Shown here one piece after another: positions 55,186 through 61,456 of a stretch of DNA of 61,456 bases; position 1 is the first letter of the stretch, and the number at the start of each line of letters is the position of its first letter. The DNA lies in NCBI GenBank assembly GCA_006226965.1, contig SBGQ01000025.1:1-61456 (forward strand), written 5' to 3'. Under the pieces are notes generated by a model, which ran no database searches, was not told where the DNA came from, and saw nothing but the letters and a program-made list of their open reading frames with translations. The stretch comes from a bacterium. GTDB taxonomy: Bacteria > Bacteroidota > Rhodothermia > Balneolales > M1805. Position numbers and translations under genes: made by a program.

Positions 55186-55193
55186 CAAATATA
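55186..55193 (-). promoter_or_regulatory. possible accA promoter -7 box
   Basis: A perfect TATATTTG stands on the minus strand about 31 bases ahead of accA, in the 58-base gap after the glycosyltransferase gene. I see no TTTG at the right distance upstream, so only half of the promoter pattern is supported. Confidence 0.35.
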
Positions 55194-55213
55194 AGAAATG
55201 AAGACAATTTGCC

Positions 55214-55942
55214 TTATAGTGCGTTAAATATGCTTTGCATCTTTAGTGACCAAACTCGCCAAATTGCTTCTCTAACAATGGCTTTCGACATTTTTGATAC
55301 ACCTTCTTCTCGTTCTCTAAATATGATTGATTCTTCTGCAATAGTAAATCCGGCTTTAAATGCTCTGAAGTGTACTTCAATTTGGAAAGAGTATCCGTTT
55401 GAGCGAATTCTGCTCAAATCAATTTTTTCTAAAACACGTCTATGAATACACTTAAAACCCGCAGTCATGTCCATAATATTGGCTCCGGTTACAAATCGAG
55501 CATATAAATTTGCAGAGTATGATAAAATGAGTCGTGATAATGGCCAGTTAATAATGCTTATCCCCTTACAATATCTGGAGCCGATTACTATATCACCTTT
55601 ACCCGTTCTAACCCCTTCAACTAATCGAACTAAATCGTGTGGATCGTGCGAAAAATCCGCATCCATCTCGCAAATGTATTGGAAACTGTGTTCTAAAGCG
55701 TATCTAAATCCCGCAACATAAGCTGTACCAAGACCTTGTTTTCCTTCTCTTTTTAATAGGTGAATTCGATTCTCATATTTCTGTTGAAAGTTTTCAATTA
55801 AATCTGCCGTTTTATCCGGGCTGCCATCATCCACTACTAACAATGCAAAACGCTTGTCTAGTTCCATCACAATCGGAACCATGCGCTGCATGTTTTTGTA
55901 TTCGTTGTATGTAGGTATAATAATTAGGGTATCGTGCTGCAT
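55214..55942 (-). CDS. polyprenol-phosphate glycosyltransferase (GT2)
   Basis: The 242-residue GT2 enzyme resembles dolichol/polyprenol-phosphate mannosyl- or glucosyltransferases. Catalytic features: IIPTYNEYKNM, VVDDGSPDKTA (first Asp pair), EMDADFSHDP (DxD) and the GFRYALEHS segment. No C-terminal membrane spans are present. It overlaps the sugar phosphotransferase gene by one base (TAATG) and so probably works in the same lipid-linked glycan pathway. Confidence 0.9.
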   Translation of the reverse strand: MQHDTLIIIPTYNEYKNMQRMVPIVMELDKRFALLVVDDGSPDKTADLIENFQQKYENRIHLLKREGKQGLGTAYVAGFRYALEHSFQYICEMDADFSHDPHDLVRLVEGVRTGKGDIVIGSRYCKGISIINWPLSRLILSYSANLYARFVTGANIMDMTAGFKCIHRRVLEKIDLSRIRSNGYSFQIEVHFRAFKAGFTIAEESIIFREREEGVSKMSKAIVREAIWRVWSLKMQSIFNAL

Positions 55943-57357
55943 TATTGACCTTTTCCTAAAATCACGGTCGCAATTGTATTTATTAAAATTTTTAAGTCCA
56001 TTCTCAACGACATATTCTCTACATAAAATAAGTCGTATTTGGTTTTTTCCACAACGTCATCAAACGATTCATCGTATTTCCATTTTACCTGAGCCCAGCC
56101 AGTAATACCCGGACGTACACGTAATCTTCTGGAATACAACGGAATTTGTTTTTTAAACTGATCTACAAAAAACGGTCTTTCCGGCCTTGGACCAACTAAA
56201 CTCATATCTCCTTTTAACACATTCCAAAGTTGTGGAAGTTCGTCAAGGCGTGTTTTCCTCATAAAATTCCCCAACGGAGTAATGCGAGGATCATTTTGTG
56301 ATGCTAACTGTGGCCCCGATACTTTTTCAGCATCGGCAACCATTGTTCTGAATTTGTATATCGTAAAATTTTTCCCAAATAAACCCACTCGAATTTGAGA
56401 ATAAATTGCGCCGCCTTTCGAAGTAAGCGGAATTAAAACGAGTAAAAATAACATTACAGGCGAAGCGATAATCAATAAAATTAAAGAAGCCAGTATATCA
56501 ACTAAACGCTTGGCTACTTTTTCCCACATTGGCATAGGGTCGGGCAACACATCAATTAATGGTAAGCCAAAAATCTGATTGGTTTGATTTAAACCGATAA
56601 TCATTTGATAGAAATCCGGTAGAATTTTCACCGAAACATTCGGCATATCAATTTGATCCATAATCTGAATCAATTTTCTTGACTCCTCTTGTTCCAATGC
56701 CACGATTACGTCATCAACCTGATTTTCCAGAACAATGTTTTTTATCTCTTTGATGTCACCCAATATTGGTTTTTCAATTTCTGAGCATTCTTTCTCAGGC
56801 TCTAAGCCTGTTTTTACATATCCGATTACGTCAAGACCTAAAATACGATTCCGATTTAAGTTGGCTTCAACTTCAATTGCATTTTTTCCGGTTCCAATAA
56901 TTATTGCCCGATGCAATCCAATTCCTTTTTTTGCTTGTCTTTTTTGAACAGAACGAATGAAAATCCTAAAAAAAGACGTACTTATTAATACTAAAACCCA
57001 ATACGTGATAGCGAAATATTTAGCATTCCCAATATTCCCCGCATTCCAATTCAACTGATCAATGAATAGAAAGAAAAATAAAATCAAGGTTCCGATTATG
57101 GTGATTTTACTCACTCTTAATATTTCATCTAGACGAGAAATCAGGTATAAATTTTTGTATAGACCAAAAATGGCAAAAAGAACAACCCAATAGACGCCAA
57201 GAATTAATGCAGGAATAAAAACCATGGCCGGAGCAACAGTTGTGCTTGTATCAAGCCATTGCCACTCAAACTTTACCATGTAAAAGGCATACCAAGCTAC
57301 AATTTGTGCTAGTAAATCAAATAGAACTGTAAGCGAGATATAGCGTACTCGAGTCAA
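55942..57357 (-). CDS. undecaprenyl-phosphate sugar phosphotransferase
   Basis: This 471-residue polytopic protein starts glycan chains by moving a sugar phosphate from UDP-sugar to undecaprenyl phosphate. Four N-terminal spans (about 1-130) precede a CoA_binding_3-type Rossmann domain (about 145-250), a hydrophobic hairpin (about 285-312) and the bac_transf catalytic domain with KFRTM at 335-339, the D372-E373 dyad in LDELPQ, GPRP at 389-392 and PGITGWAQV. It is intact, in contrast to the domain in 59205-61304. Its consensus promoter is at 57389-57420. Confidence 0.93.
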   Translation of the reverse strand: MTRVRYISLTVLFDLLAQIVAWYAFYMVKFEWQWLDTSTTVAPAMVFIPALILGVYWVVLFAIFGLYKNLYLISRLDEILRVSKITIIGTLILFFFLFIDQLNWNAGNIGNAKYFAITYWVLVLISTSFFRIFIRSVQKRQAKKGIGLHRAIIIGTGKNAIEVEANLNRNRILGLDVIGYVKTGLEPEKECSEIEKPILGDIKEIKNIVLENQVDDVIVALEQEESRKLIQIMDQIDMPNVSVKILPDFYQMIIGLNQTNQIFGLPLIDVLPDPMPMWEKVAKRLVDILASLILLIIASPVMLFLLVLIPLTSKGGAIYSQIRVGLFGKNFTIYKFRTMVADAEKVSGPQLASQNDPRITPLGNFMRKTRLDELPQLWNVLKGDMSLVGPRPERPFFVDQFKKQIPLYSRRLRVRPGITGWAQVKWKYDESFDDVVEKTKYDLFYVENMSLRMDLKILINTIATVILGKGQ

Positions 57358-57388
57358 TTAAAATGCCCTTTTTTTATTATTATTCGGC

Positions 57389-57420
57389 CAAAAATAACAC
57401 TCTGCGGAAGATATCACAAA
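57389..57420 (-). promoter_or_regulatory. promoter of the sugar phosphotransferase operon
   Basis: On the minus strand TTTG (plus 57417-57420), a 20-base spacer and TATTTTTG (plus 57389-57396) match the Bacteroidota consensus exactly and use the same -7 box as the small-RNA candidate. Transcription would start near 57385, about 28 bases before the gene. Confidence 0.65.
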
Positions 57421-57434
57421 ACAGGAATTGAATA

Positions 57435-58562
57435 GTGTTTACTTTACTGAAAAAAGATAGCGGCACAAAAGCACGATTAGGCAAATTAACAACAGATCAC
57501 GGCGAAATTCAAACACCGATTTTTATGCCGGTTGGAACACAAGCAACGGTAAAAGCTGTGCCTCAGCACATTCTAAAAGAGAACGTTAAAGCTCAGATTA
57601 TTTTAGGAAATACATATCATTTGTATTTACGTCCGGGAAAAGAAACTATTCATAAAGCCGGCGGATTACACCAATTCATGAATTGGGATAAACCCATTTT
57701 AACTGATTCCGGTGGATTTCAGGTATTCTCGTTATCAGACATCAGAAAACTAGATGAACGCGGGGCGCATTTTAAATCTCATATTGATGGGTCTAAGCAT
57801 TTATTTACTCCGGAGAACGTAGTAGATATTCAGCGCAAGTTAGGCTCCGATATTATGATGGTTTTAGATGAATGTCCGGATGCCAATTCAAGTTTTGAAT
57901 ATGCGAAAAACTCCATGGAACTCACTCATCGTTGGGCACTTCGTGGTAGAAAAGCATTTCAGGAAACCGAACCGCTTTATGGACATCGTCAATTTCAATT
58001 CGGCATTGTACAAGGAACGATATTCCCCGAATTACGAAAAATATCAGCTGAAAAAATCGCTGTGATGGACTTTGAGGGAAATGCCATAGGTGGATTAAGC
58101 GTTGGAGAACCGACCGAAGACATGTATGCCATGACCGATGTGTGTACAGACGTGCTACCGCAACACAAACCACGTTATCTCATGGGTGTTGGAACTCCCG
58201 CAAACTTAATTGAATCTGTAGCTCGCGGCATCGATATGTTCGATTGTGTTATGCCTACTCGAAATGCTCGAAACGGTATGATTTTCACTCGAAACGGTAG
58301 CATCAATGTAAAAAACTCTAAGTGGAAAGATTTTTTCGAGAGCCCGGACCCGGGATTTCCATCGTTATTGTGCCAAAATCATTCAATGGGATATTTACAT
58401 CACCTCATCCGTTGTAATGAAATCTATGGAATGTACTTGGCATCAGAACACAACCTCATTTTCTATCTTTGGTTGATGCAAGAAGTTAGAAATCAGCTAG
58501 AAAACGGCACTTTTGCAGAATGGTATCCAAAAATGGTAGAGCAGGTTTCAAGAAAACTATAA
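57435..58562 (+). CDS. tgt: queuine tRNA-ribosyltransferase
   Basis: Tgt exchanges guanine 34 of GUN tRNAs for preQ1. The 375-residue TIM-barrel protein has the general acid D91 (TDSGGFQVFS) and nucleophile D270 (DCVMPTRNARNG). The family's zinc site is CxCxxC plus His; here only C313 and H339 are left, with Phe and Ser in place of the first two cysteines. Other Bacteroidota Tgt proteins also seem to have lost it. The start is a GTG at 57435. It converges on the CpcT-like gene with a six-base stop overlap. Confidence 0.95.
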   Translation: MFTLLKKDSGTKARLGKLTTDHGEIQTPIFMPVGTQATVKAVPQHILKENVKAQIILGNTYHLYLRPGKETIHKAGGLHQFMNWDKPILTDSGGFQVFSLSDIRKLDERGAHFKSHIDGSKHLFTPENVVDIQRKLGSDIMMVLDECPDANSSFEYAKNSMELTHRWALRGRKAFQETEPLYGHRQFQFGIVQGTIFPELRKISAEKIAVMDFEGNAIGGLSVGEPTEDMYAMTDVCTDVLPQHKPRYLMGVGTPANLIESVARGIDMFDCVMPTRNARNGMIFTRNGSINVKNSKWKDFFESPDPGFPSLLCQNHSMGYLHHLIRCNEIYGMYLASEHNLIFYLWLMQEVRNQLENGTFAEWYPKMVEQVSRKL

Positions 58563-59138
58563 ATCCTTATTGCGCTTTAAGGTGTATCCTTTTTCTTTCG
58601 GACCGTAAATTTGTTTGCCGTCTTTATCCATAATTTTTAAATGGTAAGATATTTCATTTGAACGGATGCTTAAAGAAACATAAGCACTTGTACCTTGTTG
58701 TACGAATCGGCTCAAATATTCAGGATTTGTAAATTCGACATGACCTGACCATGTATCACCATTTTGTTTAAGCATCATATCCATGTCTTTTAATGGAATT
58801 AAATCCTCTTTGGTAATACTCTTTTTTTCAGATTTGCTTTTGATGCTTTTTAAATCATAATGCTGTAATAAAATGCCATCATCTTTTTTACTCAACGCCC
58901 AAACTTGTTGATTGTAGGGCTTATCCAGTGTTCGTACAGTTGCTCGTTCGTGAAACAGTAACACACCCGAAATCCCGTCTATTTTGACATCTGTTTGAGT
59001 CCACACTAAAACCGTTTTAAAATCATCAGGTCGCTCAGAGATCACAAAAGAACCTTTCAATTCATTTTTAACCGTCTCTACAGAATCTGATGTTGCAAAT
59101 ACACCTAGAATTAGCCAAATGATGACACCTAATTTCAT
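58557..59138 (-). CDS. CpcT/CpeT-like secreted protein
   Basis: The 193-residue protein begins with a hydrophobic signal-like segment (about 1-15). The rest resembles the CpcT/CpeT chromophore lyase fold: an early ELKGSFVIS, then a ERATVRTLDKPYNQQVWAL block and LLQHYDLKS. In cyanobacteria these attach bilins to phycobiliproteins; there are no phycobiliproteins here, so the fold must serve another ligand or be structural. The similarity is by eye only. Its 3' end overlaps tgt by six bases. Confidence 0.5.
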   Translation of the reverse strand: MKLGVIIWLILGVFATSDSVETVKNELKGSFVISERPDDFKTVLVWTQTDVKIDGISGVLLFHERATVRTLDKPYNQQVWALSKKDDGILLQHYDLKSIKSKSEKKSITKEDLIPLKDMDMMLKQNGDTWSGHVEFTNPEYLSRFVQQGTSAYVSLSIRSNEISYHLKIMDKDGKQIYGPKEKGYTLKRNKDL

Positions 59139-59169
59139 AATTAACTCTCGAATAAATTGTTTTTGAATG

Positions 59170-59210
59170 ATTTAAAATAACCTATTTCCAATGACTTGTA
59201 TGGGTTATTT
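59170..59210 (-). terminator. weak terminator of the glycosyltransferase fusion
   Basis: AAATAACCTA (plus 59175-59184) pairs with TGGGTTATTT (plus 59201-59210), with one G-U pair and a 16-base loop. It includes the stop codon of the fusion gene and is followed on the minus strand by TTTTAAATC only, so the T run is short. Confidence 0.4.
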
Positions 59211-61304
59211 ATTTTTTACGCTGTTCAGAATATACGTTTTAAAGAGTATTTCAAAATCTAGCCAAATAGAATAATTCTGAAGATAATATTGCTCGTATTT
59301 AATTTTGTCTTCTTCTATTGATATTCGGTTTAAGTTCAATTGACGCAAACCTGTCAAACCTGGTTTATAGAATAGTTTTCTTTCTGATGATTGTACTAAT
59401 GGAGCACCTACAAAAGTCATTTTACCGGTGAATATATAAGCAACCTTTTTAATTCCATTCAACACTTTGTATATCCATTTTTCTTTCTCAAAGAAACTAA
59501 GAGTTATTTTTTCTTTTGAATCTCGTTGAAACTCTATTTTTTTTGTTTGATTTGATGATTGCAGAGAAAAAAACAGATTTAATACAGACAACGGAAAGGT
59601 TATTATCAATATTAATCCAGATAAAACAATATCTGACAGACGTTTAATAAATTGGTTCCAACCTTTAAAATAGGCAAGGCTCATCTCAACAAACGGAACA
59701 TCTTCGATATACTCTACATTTGATTTTCCAATTATAAACTCCGCCGATTCCGGAATGATTTTAAAGTGAATTGATTTATCAGAAACCTGAGTAAGAATAT
59801 TTAAAATCTGGCTGTTTGATATCGCATTCCCATAAAATATTACATGTTCGATATGATGTAATCGCGTTAATTCAGCTACGTGTTTTACCTTCCCTAAAAT
59901 TGAAATTCCCTCAATCTGCTCGTCCCATTCATCATTATCAGCGATAGCCAAACCTGCTATATCATAATTCCAGCTAACTTTTGATTTAACCAAATTAACT
60001 AGAAAATTTGCGTTATTTACATCAGTGACTAATATTACTCTGATAGGCTTCAGACCCGATAACTGAGCAGTTAATCGATTTTTTTTGAATATTGACAATC
60101 TTATGAGCACAAGTAATAAAGCTACACTTGGCAAACCTATTAATAAAATCCATCTAGAAAATGCAAATTGCCTCAGGAAAAACGTAATTATTGTAACGGC
60201 GGTAAATGCTATAAACGTTGATTTTACTACTTTTATAAGCGTTTGTTTATAACTATTGTATAACTCGTAATAAACAGCTGCAGACAAATAAAACAAGGAT
60301 AGTAACCCATTTACAACCAAATATTTAATTTCGTATTGTTCTTCAAGGTGATCAAATGAATAAGAATATCTGACAATAAATAGGAGAATCACAACGGCGT
60401 TAATTAAGACTAAATCAGCCATAGGCAACATTACTCTTTTAAAAAGCGATATTAGATAACTTAATGAAGCACGTATTACTATCCCCGTATTTACTAAAAT
60501 GTTAAAAATTATAGAGTAGCCTTTATTAAAATGCTTCTCATAAAACTGAAACATGGCTTTATAAAATAATATGACATAATCAATATTATCCTTCTTTGTA
60601 CTCTCTCCTTTGTAATGAATAATACTCGTTTCAGCAACATAATCAACTCTATAACCCGCTTGCATTACGCGATAGGAAAGATCAATATCTTCACCATACA
60701 TAAAAAAACGTTCATCAAATCCTCTCAATTCTTTTAATACGAATGCTCTAAAGAACATAAACGCCCCGGAAAGTACCGGTACTGGAGCATTTGTATCTTC
60801 ATCCATCCAGCCTAAATAGTAATCTGCGAACTTTTTATTCTTAGGGAATAAAAATGTTAACCCTAATATTTTCCATAACGCTGATAATGGAGTTGGAATA
60901 GCACGTTTTGATTCAGGAGCAAATGAACCATCAGCATTTAATAATTTACAACCAGATACACCTGTAGATTTATTCTCTTCCATGTAGGTGTACATGGTGA
61001 TTAATGTATCTTCCTGAATCAATGTATCAGGATTTATCAGTAGGATATATTTCCCTGTTGCTAAATTGATAGCTTGATTATTTGCTTTACCAAACCCGAC
61101 ATTGCTATCATTTTCTATATAGTGCACATCTTTAAATCGTTGCTTTAAAAACTCAATTGAACCATCGGTTGAGTTATTATCGACTATAAATATTTCAAGT
61201 TCTAACTTCTTTTTTGCTCTTTCAATTGAATGTAATAGCTGAGCAATGTATTCCTTTACATTGTAATTAACGATTACTATTGATATATCTATCGTATTAG
61301 TCAA
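59205..61304 (-). CDS. GT2 glycosyltransferase fused to a degenerate sugar phosphotransferase
   Basis: The 699-residue protein joins two parts. Residues 1-260 are a GT2 enzyme like rhamnosyltransferases: VDNNSTDGS (41-49), NPD as DxD (91-93) and GEDIDLS (204-210). After membrane spans (about 270-405) comes a CoA_binding_3-like Rossmann domain (about 420-545) and a C-terminal region like bac_transf (550-699), recognisable by KRLSDIVLSGL, FVGAP and KPGLTGLRQLN. There the KFRTM motif is missing and the catalytic Asp-Glu dyad aligns with N616-G617, so this half is probably inactive and may anchor or position the transferase. It lies immediately after an rRNA operon. Confidence 0.85.
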   Translation of the reverse strand: MTNTIDISIVIVNYNVKEYIAQLLHSIERAKKKLELEIFIVDNNSTDGSIEFLKQRFKDVHYIENDSNVGFGKANNQAINLATGKYILLINPDTLIQEDTLITMYTYMEENKSTGVSGCKLLNADGSFAPESKRAIPTPLSALWKILGLTFLFPKNKKFADYYLGWMDEDTNAPVPVLSGAFMFFRAFVLKELRGFDERFFMYGEDIDLSYRVMQAGYRVDYVAETSIIHYKGESTKKDNIDYVILFYKAMFQFYEKHFNKGYSIIFNILVNTGIVIRASLSYLISLFKRVMLPMADLVLINAVVILLFIVRYSYSFDHLEEQYEIKYLVVNGLLSLFYLSAAVYYELYNSYKQTLIKVVKSTFIAFTAVTIITFFLRQFAFSRWILLIGLPSVALLLVLIRLSIFKKNRLTAQLSGLKPIRVILVTDVNNANFLVNLVKSKVSWNYDIAGLAIADNDEWDEQIEGISILGKVKHVAELTRLHHIEHVIFYGNAISNSQILNILTQVSDKSIHFKIIPESAEFIIGKSNVEYIEDVPFVEMSLAYFKGWNQFIKRLSDIVLSGLILIITFPLSVLNLFFSLQSSNQTKKIEFQRDSKEKITLSFFEKEKWIYKVLNGIKKVAYIFTGKMTFVGAPLVQSSERKLFYKPGLTGLRQLNLNRISIEEDKIKYEQYYLQNYSIWLDFEILFKTYILNSVKNK

Positions 61305-61360
61305 CTATTCTGGTACTATTATAAAGAGCTCAAAATTAATCTAATTCATTAAGATAGGCA

Positions 61361-61391
61361 CAAAAAAAAAGCCTTGTTATGAACAAGGCTT
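61361..61391 (-). terminator. terminator of the rRNA operon
   Basis: On the minus strand AAGCCTTGTT (plus 61382-61391) pairs with AACAAGGCTT (plus 61369-61378) over ten pairs around a 3-base loop and runs into nine T. It lies 20 bases after the 5S rRNA end. Confidence 0.9.
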
Positions 61392-61410
61392 AGGGGTGTA
61401 AAAAAACTGA

Positions 61411-61456
61411 TGAGGCGACGACCTACTCTTCCGCTTGAAGGCAGTACCATCGGCGC
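61411..61456 (-). rRNA. rrf: 5S ribosomal RNA, 3' part
   Basis: The minus strand reads the conserved 5S segments CGATGGTACTGC and AGAGTAGGTCGTCGCC, then ends before the terminator. Only the last 46 bases or so are inside the window; the rest of the rRNA operon lies beyond the right edge. The exact 3' end is estimated. Confidence 0.85.

Noticed and set aside
1-61456. CRISPR arrays, prophage, insertion sequences and tRNA genes
   Set aside because: No spaced identical repeats, transposase, integrase or terminase reading frames, and no tRNA-like cloverleaf were seen anywhere in the window.

Overview
The window is an AT-rich chromosomal stretch of a Gram-negative bacterium, and every part of it points to the Bacteroidota/Balneolota (FCB) group. 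Pointers include many secreted proteins with a signal ending in Ala-Gln or a lipobox, a BatA-type double-membrane-anchor protein, DUF4293, DUF4199 and DUF2007 proteins, a two-component propeller histidine kinase, genes with no Shine-Dalgarno sequence, and promoters of the TTTG-N19/20-TAnnTTTG type read directly from the DNA. The partner-switching phosphatase module and the DksA gene between ileS and lspA would fit Balneolales, but I cannot fix the genus. There is no phage, IS element, integrase or CRISPR array; this looks like core and semi-core chromosome.

Layout. 1-7115 (+): ileS, dksA/traR-like and lspA in a tight operon, then secreted msrA, a SPOR-type lipoprotein, a DUF4136 lipoprotein and an alpha/beta hydrolase. 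7116-7467 is the longest gap; it holds a possible free-standing small RNA (promoter plus strong terminator) and the promoter of the next operon. 7468-9989 (+): a three-gene partner-switching module (STAS antagonist, HATPase anti-sigma kinase, GAF-SpoIIE phosphatase). 9986-12901 (-): MltF-like lytic transglycosylase, EamA transporter, DUF4293. 12957-20030: a TetR-controlled tripartite RND efflux operon (tetR; tolC, adaptor, RND pump) with three copies of one operator. 20095-23823: GmhB-like phosphatase, periplasmic M20 hydrolase, UbiA-like membrane protein, NarL-type response regulator. 23978-28711: two tandem outer-membrane paralogues and a 1022-residue propeller sensor kinase. 28812-33699: small proteins, tsaD, a TonB-C lipoprotein, dnaK and hsp20. 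33723-48777: aroA, WG-repeat protein, large TPR protein, CBS protein, hflX, BatA-like protein, a lipoprotein with an FG-GAP-like propeller, an SDR epimerase. 48789-57357 (-): a long mixed operon (accA, thioesterase, nadC, DUF2085, DUF4199, CPBP protease, DUF2007, cdsA, dipeptide epimerase) and, upstream, two glycan genes. 57435-61456: tgt, a CpcT/CpeT-like protein, a glycosyltransferase fused to a degenerate sugar-phosphotransferase, then the terminator and 3' end of a 5S rRNA whose operon comes in from beyond the right edge.

How it fits together. Much of the window serves the cell envelope: lipoprotein maturation (lspA), phospholipid precursor (cdsA), fatty acid start (accA), peptidoglycan turnover (mltF-like, dipeptide epimerase), polysaccharide initiation (sugar phosphotransferase and two glycosyltransferases) and efflux. 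Two signalling units stand out: the partner switch without a visible sigma factor, and the propeller kinase and response regulator that flank the duplicated outer-membrane genes. The most notable observations are the glycosyltransferase with a catalytically broken phosphoglycosyltransferase tail, the small-RNA candidate beside the partner switch, and the matched promoter/operator pairs of the efflux locus. No wholly new defence or mobile system was found.
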